Shown: positions 10,246 through 19,779 of the stretch, piece after piece
Layout of the letters: every line of letters starts with the position of its first letter
Numbering within the stretch: position 1 is the stretch's first letter
Source of the DNA: Myxococcota bacterium
GTDB lineage: Bacteria; Myxococcota_A; UBA796; UBA2385
Assembly (NCBI GenBank): GCA_023150805.1
Contig: JAKLKF010000017.1
Span: forward strand, 19,333-83,332
DNA length: 64,000 bases
Reading direction: 5' to 3'
Notes under the pieces: model-generated
Told to the model about the DNA's origin: nothing
The model's input: only the letters and a program-made list of their open reading frames with translations
Database searches by the model: none
Made by a program: the position numbers and the translations under genes

Positions 10246-11322
10246 ATGTGGATCCTCCTCGCCCTCCTCGCCTGCGGTGACGGTGCCTCCGATGGGGCCC
10301 CCGAGGGCGCCCCCGCCGGCGCTCCCTCGGGGGCCGCCACCGCCGCGCCGCCCACCGCGGTCCGCACGCTGACCCTGGCGCCCCAGGAGTGGGTGCAGAC
10401 GGTCACCGCGACCGGCGTGGTCGAGGTGCGGGACTCGGTCGAGCTGCGACCCGAAACCAGCGGCGTCATCACGGCGATCCACTTCCAGGACGGGCAGGCG
10501 GTCGAGCAGGGCGCCCTGCTGGTCCAGCTCCGCGACACAGACGCCCGCGCCCAGGTGGCCGAGGCGGAGGCGCGCCTGGCCCTGGCCGAGGTGACGCTGG
10601 GCCGCCTGCAGGCCCTGGTCGCAACCGACAACGCGCCCCGGGCCGAGGTGGACCAGGCCCAGGCCGAGCGGGACCTGGCGGCCGCCCAGGTGGCCCGCGC
10701 CAAGGAGGCGGTGCGGCGCACCCGGGTGGTGGCGCCTTTCGCCGGGGTGCTGGGCCGGCGGGACTTCGCGGTCGGCGCGACGGTGGATCCCGCGCGGACG
10801 CTGACCCGGCTGGACCGCCTGGACCTGCTGGTGGTCGACGTCTCCGTCTCCGAGGACGACGCCGTGGCCGTGGTGATGGATCAGCCGGCGACCGTGTCGG
10901 TGGAGGCGGTGCAGGTCGAGCAGACCGGGCGCGTCCGCTACGTGTCACCACGGGCCCGCGCCGGGTCGCGCACGGTGGACGTCCGGGTCGAGGTCGACGA
11001 CCTGGGGGGGCGCCTGCGGCCGGGGCTGTCGGCGGCGGTGCGGATCGAGGTGGGCCGGCTGCCTGACGCCGTAGTGGTGCCGGCCTACGCGGTGATCCAG
11101 GGCGCGACCGGCGCCAGCGCCTGGGTGGTCGGCGAGGGGGACAAGGCCGAGCCACGCAGCCTGGTGCTCGGCGGGCGCGCGCCCGACGCGGTCCAGGTGG
11201 AGTCGGGCCTGGCGGTCGGCGACCGGCTGATCCTGGAGGGCTTCACGCGCCTGCGGCCCGGCGCGCCGGTGACCGAGGCGGCGCCCTCCCCCGGCGCAGG
11301 TGCCACGCCAGGGGCGCGCTGA
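10246..11322 (+). CDS. RND efflux periplasmic adaptor (HlyD/AcrA family) lipoprotein
   Basis: Lipobox WILLALLAC; barrel-sandwich ETSGVITAIHFQDGQAVEQGALLVQLRD, coiled coil, RRTRVVAPFAGVLGRRDFAVGATV. Confidence 0.93.
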   Translation: MWILLALLACGDGASDGAPEGAPAGAPSGAATAAPPTAVRTLTLAPQEWVQTVTATGVVEVRDSVELRPETSGVITAIHFQDGQAVEQGALLVQLRDTDARAQVAEAEARLALAEVTLGRLQALVATDNAPRAEVDQAQAERDLAAAQVARAKEAVRRTRVVAPFAGVLGRRDFAVGATVDPARTLTRLDRLDLLVVDVSVSEDDAVAVVMDQPATVSVEAVQVEQTGRVRYVSPRARAGSRTVDVRVEVDDLGGRLRPGLSAAVRIEVGRLPDAVVVPAYAVIQGATGASAWVVGEGDKAEPRSLVLGGRAPDAVQVESGLAVGDRLILEGFTRLRPGAPVTEAAPSPGAGATPGAR

Positions 11323-14300
11323 TGAACCCGAGGACCTTCGTCGAGCACCCGGTCCTGGCCCTGGTGCTCTCGATCGTGATCCTGATCTTCGGGCTGGTGG
11401 CCTACCCGCGCCTGCCGGTGCGCGAGACGCCCGACGTGCAGCAGCCGATCGTCACCGTGCAGACGACCTGGCCCGGCGCCGACCCGGCCCTGGTAGAGGG
11501 GCAGGTCACCGAGACGCTGGAGCGCGAGATCAACGGCATCGAGGGCGTGCGCACGCTGACCTCGCAGAGCGTCGACCAGCAGAGCAGCATCACCGTCGAG
11601 TTCGACCTGGGCCGCGACCTCGAGGCCGCCGCCAACGACGTGCGCTCGCGGGTCTCGCGGGCGCGGCGCCGCCTGCCGCCCGACGTGCTCGACCCGGTGG
11701 TCGAGAAGTCCGAGGCCTCGGCCCAGCCGGTCATCTTCCTGCGCGTGGTCGGCGAGGGGCGCGACCTGCTCTCGCTCACCGAGATCGCCGACACCGTGGT
11801 GCGCGAGCGGCTGCAGAACGCCGTCGGCGTCGGCGCCGTCGAGATCATGGGCGAGCAGCGCTTCGCGATGCGGGTCGAGCTGGACCCGGCGGCGCTCTCG
11901 GCCCGGGGGCTGTCGCCCCTGGACGTCGAGGCGGCGCTGCAGGCGCAGAACGTGCAGCTCCCGGCCGGGCGGGTCGAGGGCCAGGCGATGGACATCAACC
12001 TGCGCCTGGACGCGGCGATGCGCACGCCCGAGGAGTTCGAGGCGCTGGTGCTCTCCGACGCCGGCGGCGGCGTGGTGCGCCTGGGCGACGTGGCCGAGGT
12101 GCGCCTGGGATCGGCCAACGAGCGGCAGGCGGCGCGGGCCGACGGCGTGCCCTCGCTGAGCCTGTCGATCGCGCCGCTGGCCAGCGCCAACATCATCGAG
12201 CTGTCCGACGACGTGCGGGCGCGCCTGCCCGAGGTCCAGGCGGCGCTGCCCACGGGCGTCTCCGTCGAGGTGCAGTACGACCGCTCGCAGCCGGTGCGCC
12301 GCTCGATCCACGACGTGCAGCTCACGCTGATCGTCGCCTTCACCCTGGTCGCGGTCGTCATCTTCGCCTTCCTGCGCGACCTGCGCAGCACGGCGGTGCC
12401 CCTGCTGGCGATCCCCGTGTCCATCGTCGGCACCTTCTTCGCCATCTGGCTCTTCGGCTTCTCGGTCAACGTCTTCACGCTCTTCGGGCTGGTCCTGGCC
12501 ATCGGCCTGGTGGTCGACGACGCCATCGTCGTGCTGGAGAACGTGCACCGCCGGATCCAGCTCGGGGAGTCGCCGCACGACGCGGCCATCGCCGGCACCG
12601 ACCAGGTCCGCTTCGCCGTCATCGCGACCACGATCTCGCTCATCGTGGTCTTCCTGCCGGTGATCTTCACCGGCGGCACGACCGGCCGCCTCTTCGTCGA
12701 GTTCGGCACCACCGTCGCCGTCGCCGTCGCCCTGTCCGCCTTGGTGGCGCTCACGCTGACGCCGATGCTCTGCGCCTTCATCCTCAAGCCCGAGCACTCG
12801 GAGGGCGCGCAGGCCTCGGTGGGCGAGCGGCTCTTCGAGCGGGTCGAGGCCGCCTTCGGCCGCACGCTGGACCTGGCGATGCGGCGCAAGGTGCTGGCCC
12901 TGCCGGTCCTGGCGGTCGCGGCGGCCCTGGGCTTCGCGGCCTTCCGTGCCCTCCCCCAGGAGTTCTTCCCCATCGAGGACCGCAACGTCTTCTTCGTCCG
13001 CACGGTGGCGCCCGAGGGCACGGCCTTCCCCTACCTGGACACCCGCATGAAGGCGCTCGAGCCCATGCTGATGGAGACGGTACCCGAGCGCATGGTCATG
13101 CTGACCCGCGTCGCCAGCGCGCCGGGCTCGTCGGTCTCGGCCGGCAACATCGGCACCTTCGTGTTCCCGCTGAAGCCGGCCGACGAGCGGGAGCGCAGCC
13201 AGCAGGAGATCGTCGACGCCGTCCGCAAGGCCTTGTCGGCCCAGACGGGCTTCCTGGCCATCCCCATCCAGTTCCCGACCGTGGGCCGCAGCTTCAACCC
13301 GCCGCTGCAGATCGTGCTGATGCACCCGGACTTCGAGGCCCTCAAGCAGGCCCTGCCCGGGGTGGTGGGCGCCCTGCGGCAGGTGCCCGGCCTGGTCGCG
13401 GTCAACGAGGACCTGAAGATCAACCGGCCCGAGCTGCAGGTGGCCGTCGACCGCGAGCGCGCCGCCGCCGCCGGGATCACCACCCGCCAGCTCGCACGCG
13501 GGCTGCAGATCGCCTCCAGCGGCCTGGACGTCTCGGACTTCCCGCGCGGCTCCCGCCAGTACGACGTGCTGCTCGGCCTGCCCCCCAGCGGCCGCGACAC
13601 GCCCGACGAGGTGGCCGACCTGCGCCTGCGCGCGGCGGACGGCGGCATGGTGCCGCTGGACCAGCTCGTGCGCTTCGAGGAGCGCTCGACGACCAACGCC
13701 CGCTACCGCTACATGCGCAGCCCCTCGGCCACGGTGTCGGCCTCGCTCGACGGCATCACGCTCGGGCAGGGGCTGGAGCGGGCGCTGCCGGTGGTGCGGG
13801 CCCAGCTCGGCGAGGGCTTCTCGGTCGCGCTGGCCGGCGAGTCCCGCGACTTCGCCGACGCCCAGAGCTCGGGGCTGGGCATCTTCGGGCTGGCCCTGGT
13901 GCTGGTCTTCCTGACCCTGGCGGCCCAGTTCGACAGCTTTCGCGACCCGCTGGCCGTGCTGCTGACCGTGCCCTTCGCCCTGGTGGGCGCGGTGCTGGGC
14001 CTGTGGGTGCTGGGCATGACCTTCAGCTTCTTCGCCCAGGTGGGGCTCATCCTGCTGATCGGGCTGGTGACCAAGAACGGCATCCTGATCGTCGAGTACG
14101 CCCGCCAGCTCGTGCACCAGGGCAAGGGCCTGTCCGAGGCGGCGGTGGAGGCCACCCGCCTGCGCTTCCGGCCGATCCTGATGACCAGCATCGCCACCGT
14201 CGGCGGCGCCCTGCCCATCGCCATCGGCTGGTCGGGCGGCTCGCGCACGCCGCTGGGCGTGGTGGTCGTCGCCGGCATGCTGCTGTCGACGGCGCTCACG

Positions 14301-15635
14301 CTGTACATCGTCCCGATGGCCTGGATCTGGTTCCACGGGCGGCAGAAGGCGGGTCCGGGCCCCGGCGCGGCGGCGGGCCTGGCCCTGGCCGCGACCCTGG
14401 CCGGCGGCCTGCTGGCGGGGGGGCCGGCGCGGGCCGGGGAGCTGTCGCTGGAGCAGGCCCTGCGCCTCGCCGACCAGCAGATGCCGGCCCTGGTCGCCGC
14501 GCGCGCCGGGGTCGAGGCCGACCGCGCCACCGTGGGCCAGGCCCGCGCCGGGGCCCTGCCCCAGGTCGCCGGCTCGGCCAGCCTGCTGGTGGGGCTGGAC
14601 CCGCGCAGCAGCCTGGGGGGCGACGGGCAGGTGGGCACCGTCGCGACGGCGGGCGCGCGGGTGGACCTGCCGCTGCTCGACCTGGCGACCTGGGGCCAGG
14701 TCGGCGCCGCGCAGGCGGGCCTGGACGCCAGCGAGGCGGCCTACCGGGCCAGCCGGCAGGAGCTCCTGGCCCAGGTGGCCGGGCGGTGGCTGGCCCTGCA
14801 GCGCGCCGAGGCCGTGCTGGCGACCGCCTCGGCGACGGTGGCCCGCAGCCGCCGCTTCCAGGGCCTGGCCGAGGCGCGGCTGGGCGCGGGCCTGGGCCTG
14901 TCCATCGACCGGACCCGGGCCGAGGTGGCCGTCCTGCGCGACGAGCTGGCCGAGCGAGAGGCCCGCACCGCCGTCGTCACCGCCCGCCAGGACCTGGCCG
15001 CCGCCCTGCTCCTGTCGGCCGACCAGGTGACCCTGCCCGCCCCCGCCCCGCTGCTGGCGGTCTCGGACCTGCCCTCGCCGGCGCAGGCCGAGGCCCTCGC
15101 CCAGGCGCTGCAGACGCCGACCGTGGACGCCGCCCAGGCCGCGGTGGAGGCCGCCCGGCGGCAGCGCCAGGCCACCGGCGCCCAGGCCCTGCCCTCGCTG
15201 GATGGCTGGGCGCAGGCGGGGGCCTACAGCTCGGCGAACGGCGACGGGCCCTTCGTGTCGGGCGGCCTGCAGGCCACCGTGCCCCTCTTCCTGGGCGGCC
15301 GGGTGCGCGCCGAGCGCTCGGGCGCCCAGGCCGACGAGACCGCCGCCCAGGCCGGGCTGGACGCCGCCCGCGCCGACGTCGCCGCCACCCTGCGCTCCCT
15401 GCAGGCCGAGCTCTCCGACCGCGCCGCCGCCCTGCCCATCGCCCAGGCCGCCGAGGCCCTGGCGGGAGACGAGGTCCGCCAGGCCGAGGAGCGCTACGCC
15501 GCCGGGGTCGGCTCCTCCTACGAGGTGGCCGACGCCGTCTCCCGCGCCGCCCAGGCCGAGCGCGCCCGCGTGGACACCGTCTGGGCCTACAACCGCGCGG
15601 TGGTGTCCTGGTGGCTGGTCACGGGGGCCTGGTAG
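11322..15635 (+). CDS. RND (HAE1-type) efflux permease fused to TolC-family outer membrane factor
   Basis: AcrB-like N-terminal ~1010 aa with LVVDDAIVVLENVHRR (TM4 DD) and LVTKNGILIVEYA (TM10 K); C-terminal ~400 aa TolC-like ELSLEQALRLADQQMPALVAARAGVEADRATVGQARAGALPQV; 1 nt overlap with adaptor gene. Confidence 0.9.
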   Translation: MNPRTFVEHPVLALVLSIVILIFGLVAYPRLPVRETPDVQQPIVTVQTTWPGADPALVEGQVTETLEREINGIEGVRTLTSQSVDQQSSITVEFDLGRDLEAAANDVRSRVSRARRRLPPDVLDPVVEKSEASAQPVIFLRVVGEGRDLLSLTEIADTVVRERLQNAVGVGAVEIMGEQRFAMRVELDPAALSARGLSPLDVEAALQAQNVQLPAGRVEGQAMDINLRLDAAMRTPEEFEALVLSDAGGGVVRLGDVAEVRLGSANERQAARADGVPSLSLSIAPLASANIIELSDDVRARLPEVQAALPTGVSVEVQYDRSQPVRRSIHDVQLTLIVAFTLVAVVIFAFLRDLRSTAVPLLAIPVSIVGTFFAIWLFGFSVNVFTLFGLVLAIGLVVDDAIVVLENVHRRIQLGESPHDAAIAGTDQVRFAVIATTISLIVVFLPVIFTGGTTGRLFVEFGTTVAVAVALSALVALTLTPMLCAFILKPEHSEGAQASVGERLFERVEAAFGRTLDLAMRRKVLALPVLAVAAALGFAAFRALPQEFFPIEDRNVFFVRTVAPEGTAFPYLDTRMKALEPMLMETVPERMVMLTRVASAPGSSVSAGNIGTFVFPLKPADERERSQQEIVDAVRKALSAQTGFLAIPIQFPTVGRSFNPPLQIVLMHPDFEALKQALPGVVGALRQVPGLVAVNEDLKINRPELQVAVDRERAAAAGITTRQLARGLQIASSGLDVSDFPRGSRQYDVLLGLPPSGRDTPDEVADLRLRAADGGMVPLDQLVRFEERSTTNARYRYMRSPSATVSASLDGITLGQGLERALPVVRAQLGEGFSVALAGESRDFADAQSSGLGIFGLALVLVFLTLAAQFDSFRDPLAVLLTVPFALVGAVLGLWVLGMTFSFFAQVGLILLIGLVTKNGILIVEYARQLVHQGKGLSEAAVEATRLRFRPILMTSIATVGGALPIAIGWSGGSRTPLGVVVVAGMLLSTALTLYIVPMAWIWFHGRQKAGPGPGAAAGLALAATLAGGLLAGGPARAGELSLEQALRLADQQMPALVAARAGVEADRATVGQARAGALPQVAGSASLLVGLDPRSSLGGDGQVGTVATAGARVDLPLLDLATWGQVGAAQAGLDASEAAYRASRQELLAQVAGRWLALQRAEAVLATASATVARSRRFQGLAEARLGAGLGLSIDRTRAEVAVLRDELAEREARTAVVTARQDLAAALLLSADQVTLPAPAPLLAVSDLPSPAQAEALAQALQTPTVDAAQAAVEAARRQRQATGAQALPSLDGWAQAGAYSSANGDGPFVSGGLQATVPLFLGGRVRAERSGAQADETAAQAGLDAARADVAATLRSLQAELSDRAAALPIAQAAEALAGDEVRQAEERYAAGVGSSYEVADAVSRAAQAERARVDTVWAYNRAVVSWWLVTGAW

Positions 15636-15655
15636 GCGCCGGGCCCCGACCGCCC

Positions 15656-16714
15656 CTACTCGACGCCGGCGACCTGCAGGATCACCTCGACCGCCTGGTC
15701 CACCGGCGGCCAGTCCCAGCTCCCCGAGAGCACGGCCAGGTCGTCCTTGAGCCCGTCGCCGTCCTCGTCCCACAGGGCCCCGGTGTTCGCCGCCAGCGAG
15801 CGGAGCTGCGCCTGGGGTGTGCCGTCGATGTCCTGGAACTCGTAGGCGTTGATGCCCACGAAGGCCGCGCCGGCCGAGGTCAGCGCGTTCTCGGCGTCCA
15901 GCGAGGTGGCGGCACCCAGGCAGGCGCCCTCGGGCAGGTCGTGGCCATAGGCCGTGTCCCGCAGGGCGTTCTCGACGGCCAGGACCACGACCTTGGCCGC
16001 CCCCGTGCGGAAGCCCACGCCGGCCAGGGTGCCGGTGCCGGCCACGCTGGTGTCCTGGACCCCGTGGACCCCGCCTCCGAAGGCGTCGTCGCCGGCCGCC
16101 TGCCAGGGCTTGACGTCGCGGGCGCTGTCGTAGGAGCCGTCGCAGGCCTGGTCGTAGCCCCGGCCGCGCACGGCCTGCACGATGGCCTCGTAGCCCGAGC
16201 CCGGGCCGTCCCCGCCCCAGACCATCTCCAGGGCGGAGGTGCTCGACCGGATCGCGCCGAGGTCGGTGGTGAGCTGCTGGACCAGGGTGTAGGGGCGCCC
16301 GCCGTCGGCCGCCCACCACTGGCCGGAGACGTTGTAGTCGTCGAAGGTGGCCACCGCGAAGCCGACGTCGTGCCCCGTCGCCATCAGCGCCTCGGCCAGC
16401 TCGGCGACGCGCACGTCGATCTCGGGGTGGTAGCAGTCGTACCAGTAGGCCGTGTCGACCAGCACGACGACGTCGATCTTCTCGGGGTCGACCGGCGTGC
16501 CGCCGTCCCCGCCGCCGTCCCCGCCGCCGTCGCCCGGCTCGTCGTCGGTCGGCCGCCAGCCCGTGTCGTCGCCCGTCGTGGCGCCTCCGTCCGGGCCCGG
16601 CCCTCCGCCGCCGTCGCCGCCGGTGTTGCCCCCGGCCCCGCCGTTGAGCTTGTAGTCGGAGCAGGACAGCCAGAGCAGGGGCAGGAGCAGGGGCAGGAGC
16701 GGGGGCAGGCGCAT
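15656..16714 (-). CDS. Lipoprotein with von Willebrand factor A-like domain
   Basis: Lipobox LLWLSCSDYKLNGG, Gly/Asp linker, IDVVVLVDTAYWYDCY... VWA-like start, plus GVNAYEF/AANTGALW segment. Confidence 0.6.
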   Translation of the reverse strand: MRLPPLLPLLLPLLWLSCSDYKLNGGAGGNTGGDGGGGPGPDGGATTGDDTGWRPTDDEPGDGGGDGGGDGGTPVDPEKIDVVVLVDTAYWYDCYHPEIDVRVAELAEALMATGHDVGFAVATFDDYNVSGQWWAADGGRPYTLVQQLTTDLGAIRSSTSALEMVWGGDGPGSGYEAIVQAVRGRGYDQACDGSYDSARDVKPWQAAGDDAFGGGVHGVQDTSVAGTGTLAGVGFRTGAAKVVVLAVENALRDTAYGHDLPEGACLGAATSLDAENALTSAGAAFVGINAYEFQDIDGTPQAQLRSLAANTGALWDEDGDGLKDDLAVLSGSWDWPPVDQAVEVILQVAGVE

Positions 16715-16789
16715 CGGGCGGACCTCGGGTGCCGGCGCGCAGCCTACTCCAGGCTTGCGCCGCCGGCCGCCACGGGCGAACTGGGAGGC

Positions 16790-17299
16790 ATGAAGGACCT
16801 CCGAAGCCAGCTCCAGGCCGCCTACGGGCCGGCCGCCACCCCGCCGCCGACCGCCACCGCCCCCGAGTCGCCGGCCGACGATCCACTCGCCCAGGGCATC
16901 CTGGCCGAGGGCGCCCACCTGCACAGCCCGTGGATCGAGCGCCTGCAGGTGCTGATCCGCTCGCTCTCCGCCGCTCCCAAGCTGGGCGACAACCGCAAGC
17001 TGGCCCACGCCCAGCAGGTCACTGCCCAGGTGATGCGCGAGCTCAAGAAGGTGCAGCGCCAGGGCGCGGCCAAGGAGCTGGGCAAGCTGCGCGACGACTG
17101 GCTGGCCCAGCGGGAGAAGGCCGCGTGGGCCGCGGTCAAGCTGCGCTTCGCCGAGCGCGGCCTGTCCGAGAAGGCCTACCGGTCGCTGAAGCAGGAGGGC
17201 GCGGACCCCGTCGCGGTGCTCCAGCGCCTGGGGCAGGTCGATCCCGCCGAGCTGGAGGCGATGGGCGCCGCGCGGCTGAAGGCCCTGCTCAGCCCCTGA
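16790..17299 (+). CDS. Hypothetical charged helical protein (169 aa)
   Basis: ATG after GGGAGGC; Lys/Arg/Glu-rich coding composition, confined between convergent/divergent neighbours. Confidence 0.6.
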   Translation: MKDLRSQLQAAYGPAATPPPTATAPESPADDPLAQGILAEGAHLHSPWIERLQVLIRSLSAAPKLGDNRKLAHAQQVTAQVMRELKKVQRQGAAKELGKLRDDWLAQREKAAWAAVKLRFAERGLSEKAYRSLKQEGADPVAVLQRLGQVDPAELEAMGAARLKALLSP

Positions 17300-17323
17300 T
17301 CCGCCGGGCCCGCGGGCCGCGGC

Positions 17324-18037
17324 CTACCGGACGGCGGCGTGGCAGCCGGCGCAGGAGGACACGACGCGGCCGAACAGCTCGGCGCGGCCGCCGGTGTCGG
17401 CGCTGCCGACCTGCTCCTGCCCCATGTTGGACAGGATCATCCCGTAGGCGGCGACCGTGCCCGCGGCCTCCTCGGGCACGCCCAGCCCCTCCATGTCGAA
17501 GACCGGCGCCCGGATCGCGTCCAGGCCACCCTGCCAGGCCGCGTCGTCGGGCTTGACCAGGCCGATCCACAGGTGGTCCACGGCCCAGCCGTGCCGCGCG
17601 GCGTGCCCGTGCACCCCGCCGTTGTTGTCGGGCGCCGGCCCCGTGGACCCGGGGATGCGCGCCGCCACGTTGAGCGACTGGTGGCAGCCGCCGCAGGTGT
17701 TGCCCAGGCCGCCGATGCAGGCGGCCAGGCCCTCGGCGTCGCGAGCGGCGACCCCGGTCTCGGCGATGGTGCGCATGTCGGTCATGAAGCTGCCGTAGGT
17801 GGCCGGCTCCCCCGGGAAGGCGTCGTGCTCGGCCAGCCACGAGAGCTCGGCCCGCGCCTCGTCCAGCCGCCCGGCGATCACGTGGTCGCGGGCCTGGGCC
17901 GCCCGCGTGAAGTGCTCGCTCATGTGCAGCTGCATCATCTCCCGCTCCCAGTTCACCGACCCGTCGTCTTCGGGCAGCGGCGCCGATGGCGTCGAGGACT
18001 TGGGAGCACAAGCGAGCGCGAGCGCCAGGGCGAGCAT
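17324..18037 (-). CDS. Diheme c-type cytochrome-like lipoprotein
   Basis: Signal MLALALALAC; two CXXCH motifs (CGGCH, CAGCH). Confidence 0.8.
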   Translation of the reverse strand: MLALALALACAPKSSTPSAPLPEDDGSVNWEREMMQLHMSEHFTRAAQARDHVIAGRLDEARAELSWLAEHDAFPGEPATYGSFMTDMRTIAETGVAARDAEGLAACIGGLGNTCGGCHQSLNVAARIPGSTGPAPDNNGGVHGHAARHGWAVDHLWIGLVKPDDAAWQGGLDAIRAPVFDMEGLGVPEEAAGTVAAYGMILSNMGQEQVGSADTGGRAELFGRVVSSCAGCHAAVR

Positions 18038-18152
18038 GGGGACCTCCGTGTCTGCTGCATATTGCGCACCGCGCTCGGCTGCGTCGCCGCCCGCGGCGCG
18101 TGGGCTTCCCCAGGCTCGCCCGCGGGAGTAGATCCGCGCAAGAGGAGTCGTC

Positions 18153-18386
18153 ATGCCCCTGTACGAGTACGCCTGCCACCAGTGCGGCCGCCAGTTCGAG
18201 CTGCTGGTGCGCTCCGACACCGTGCCCGCCTGCCCCACCTGCGGCGCGCAGGACCTCAGGAAGCTGCTGTCCACCTTCGCCGTCAGCGTCGCCGCCGGCG
18301 GGGGCGCGTCGATGCTGGCCGCCCCCGCGCCCTGCGGGAGCTGCGGGAACCCGGGCGGCCCCGGATCCTGTCGCTACGACGCCTGA
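18153..18386 (+). CDS. FmdB-family zinc ribbon protein
   Basis: MPLYEYACHQCGRQFELLVR...CPTCGAQDLRKLLSTFAV. Confidence 0.93.
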   Translation: MPLYEYACHQCGRQFELLVRSDTVPACPTCGAQDLRKLLSTFAVSVAAGGGASMLAAPAPCGSCGNPGGPGSCRYDA

Positions 18387-18566
18387 GCGGGGGGAGGCCG
18401 TCTCGAGGGCGCGGCAAAGCGGTACCAGTCGCGACACCCGCTGACGGGTGCGGCCCGTTACCCTGTCGTGCATGCACGGGGTCCCACCAGGCGGGGGCCC
18501 TCCTTCGCCCCGATCGGACCCCGGAACCCGCGCGCCCCGCGGCGTGCGCCCCTCCTGGACGCAGCG

Positions 18567-19211
18567 ATGCCCTACACCATCGGCAAGAACAACCTCGTGG
18601 AGCTGGAGCCCCACGCCGAGGGCGTGTTCGACCCGTGGTCCGCGCCCACCGCCGAGGTGGTCTCCGACAAGCGGCGGCACGAGGCGCTCGAGGCCTTCAC
18701 CGAGGCGCGCAAGGCGCTGGGCGACGGAGACCTGGCCCGCGCCGCCGACCTGCTCGCGCGGGCCGCGGCCCTCGACCCGACCGACCTCCGCTACGCAGCC
18801 TACGTCGAGCAGGTCGCCGAGGAGGAGCGGCGCCGCCAGCAGGTCTCGGTCGAGACCCCGACCCTGGCCAGCCCTCGGCCGACCGCGCCACGCGCCGGCC
18901 GCCTGCGCACCGTGCTCGTCGGCGCGACCCTGCTCCTGGTGGTGGTGGCCGCCTTCCTGGCCACGCGCCCCCGCGGCAGCGACGCCCTGCCCGACCTGTC
19001 CGCCCAGCACCAGGACGTGGCGCCCTTCACCCGGCTGAGCCGGGCCCCCGGCGGCGGCTGGATCGCCACGGTGGACGAGCCCCTGGCCGCGCTGCCCGCG
19101 CAGGACCGCGCCGCGCGCTGCCAGGCCATCCTGGCAGCGCTCCCAGCCGCCGAGGAGCCTTCCCTGCTCCTGCGCAGCACCGACGGGCAGGCCCTGGCCT
19201 GCCAGCCCTGA
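18567..19211 (+). CDS. Single-pass membrane protein with N-terminal TPR-like helices
   Basis: ARKALGDGDLARAADLLARAAALDPTDLRYAAYVEQV TPR-like unit; TM VLVGATLLLVVVAAFLA. Confidence 0.65.
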   Translation: MPYTIGKNNLVELEPHAEGVFDPWSAPTAEVVSDKRRHEALEAFTEARKALGDGDLARAADLLARAAALDPTDLRYAAYVEQVAEEERRRQQVSVETPTLASPRPTAPRAGRLRTVLVGATLLLVVVAAFLATRPRGSDALPDLSAQHQDVAPFTRLSRAPGGGWIATVDEPLAALPAQDRAARCQAILAALPAAEEPSLLLRSTDGQALACQP

Positions 19212-19229
19212 GCAGGCGCGCGCCGCGGC

Positions 19230-19682
19230 TCAGGCCGCGCCGTCGATCCGCTGCCGCAGCGCCGCCAGCACGGCGTGCTCGGGGAGCTGGGTGAGCTCCT
19301 TGTCGATGGCCTGGTGCACCAGGTCGAGGGTGGCCGGGCTCATCGCCTTGCGCAGCGCGCCCAGGAACCGCGGCGGAGCGGCCAGCACGATCCCCTCGTA
19401 GCGCCCGTCCTTGCGCGCCGCGTCCAGGTGATCGGCCAGCTCCATCGCGAACAGCTCGGACTGGTGGGCGTGCGCGCCGGACTCGCCCAGGTCCGAGGGG
19501 TGGGCACCGCGCTCCGCGAAGCTCCGGCTGGGGCGGTCGCTCTCCAGCTCCCGGCCCCGCAGCCGGCTGGCAGGGTGGACCAGCTCGTCGATCACGACGG
19601 GTCCCTCGGTGAGGGCGGCGTCGGTGCGGAAGATGCGCGCCCGGCTGCTGTCGGCCAGGACGATCCAGGTGGCGTGGTTCAT
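19230..19682 (-). CDS. Host attachment protein / baeRF-like family
   Basis: TWIVLADSSRARIF...ELADHLDAARKDGRYEGIVLAAPPRFLGALRKAM...VHQAIDKELTQLPEHAV pattern. Confidence 0.85.
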   Translation of the reverse strand: MNHATWIVLADSSRARIFRTDAALTEGPVVIDELVHPASRLRGRELESDRPSRSFAERGAHPSDLGESGAHAHQSELFAMELADHLDAARKDGRYEGIVLAAPPRFLGALRKAMSPATLDLVHQAIDKELTQLPEHAVLAALRQRIDGAA

Positions 19683-19779
19683 GGGACCTCCCAGGGTCGA
19701 TCCCTTGGTGCGCACCCGCGCAGTCCGCGGGGACGGGCAGGGCATTCGGTCGCACCGCCCTGCGCTACGCTGCGCCGCC

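Noticed and set aside
11085-17299. Giant ORFs of 1933 aa (-) and 1999 aa (+) across the RND operon
   Set aside because: Shadow ORFs from high GC third-position bias; low-complexity Gly/Arg/Ala/His composition, opposing real RND/TolC motifs. Only the terminal part 16790-17299 of the plus-strand ORF is kept as a gene.
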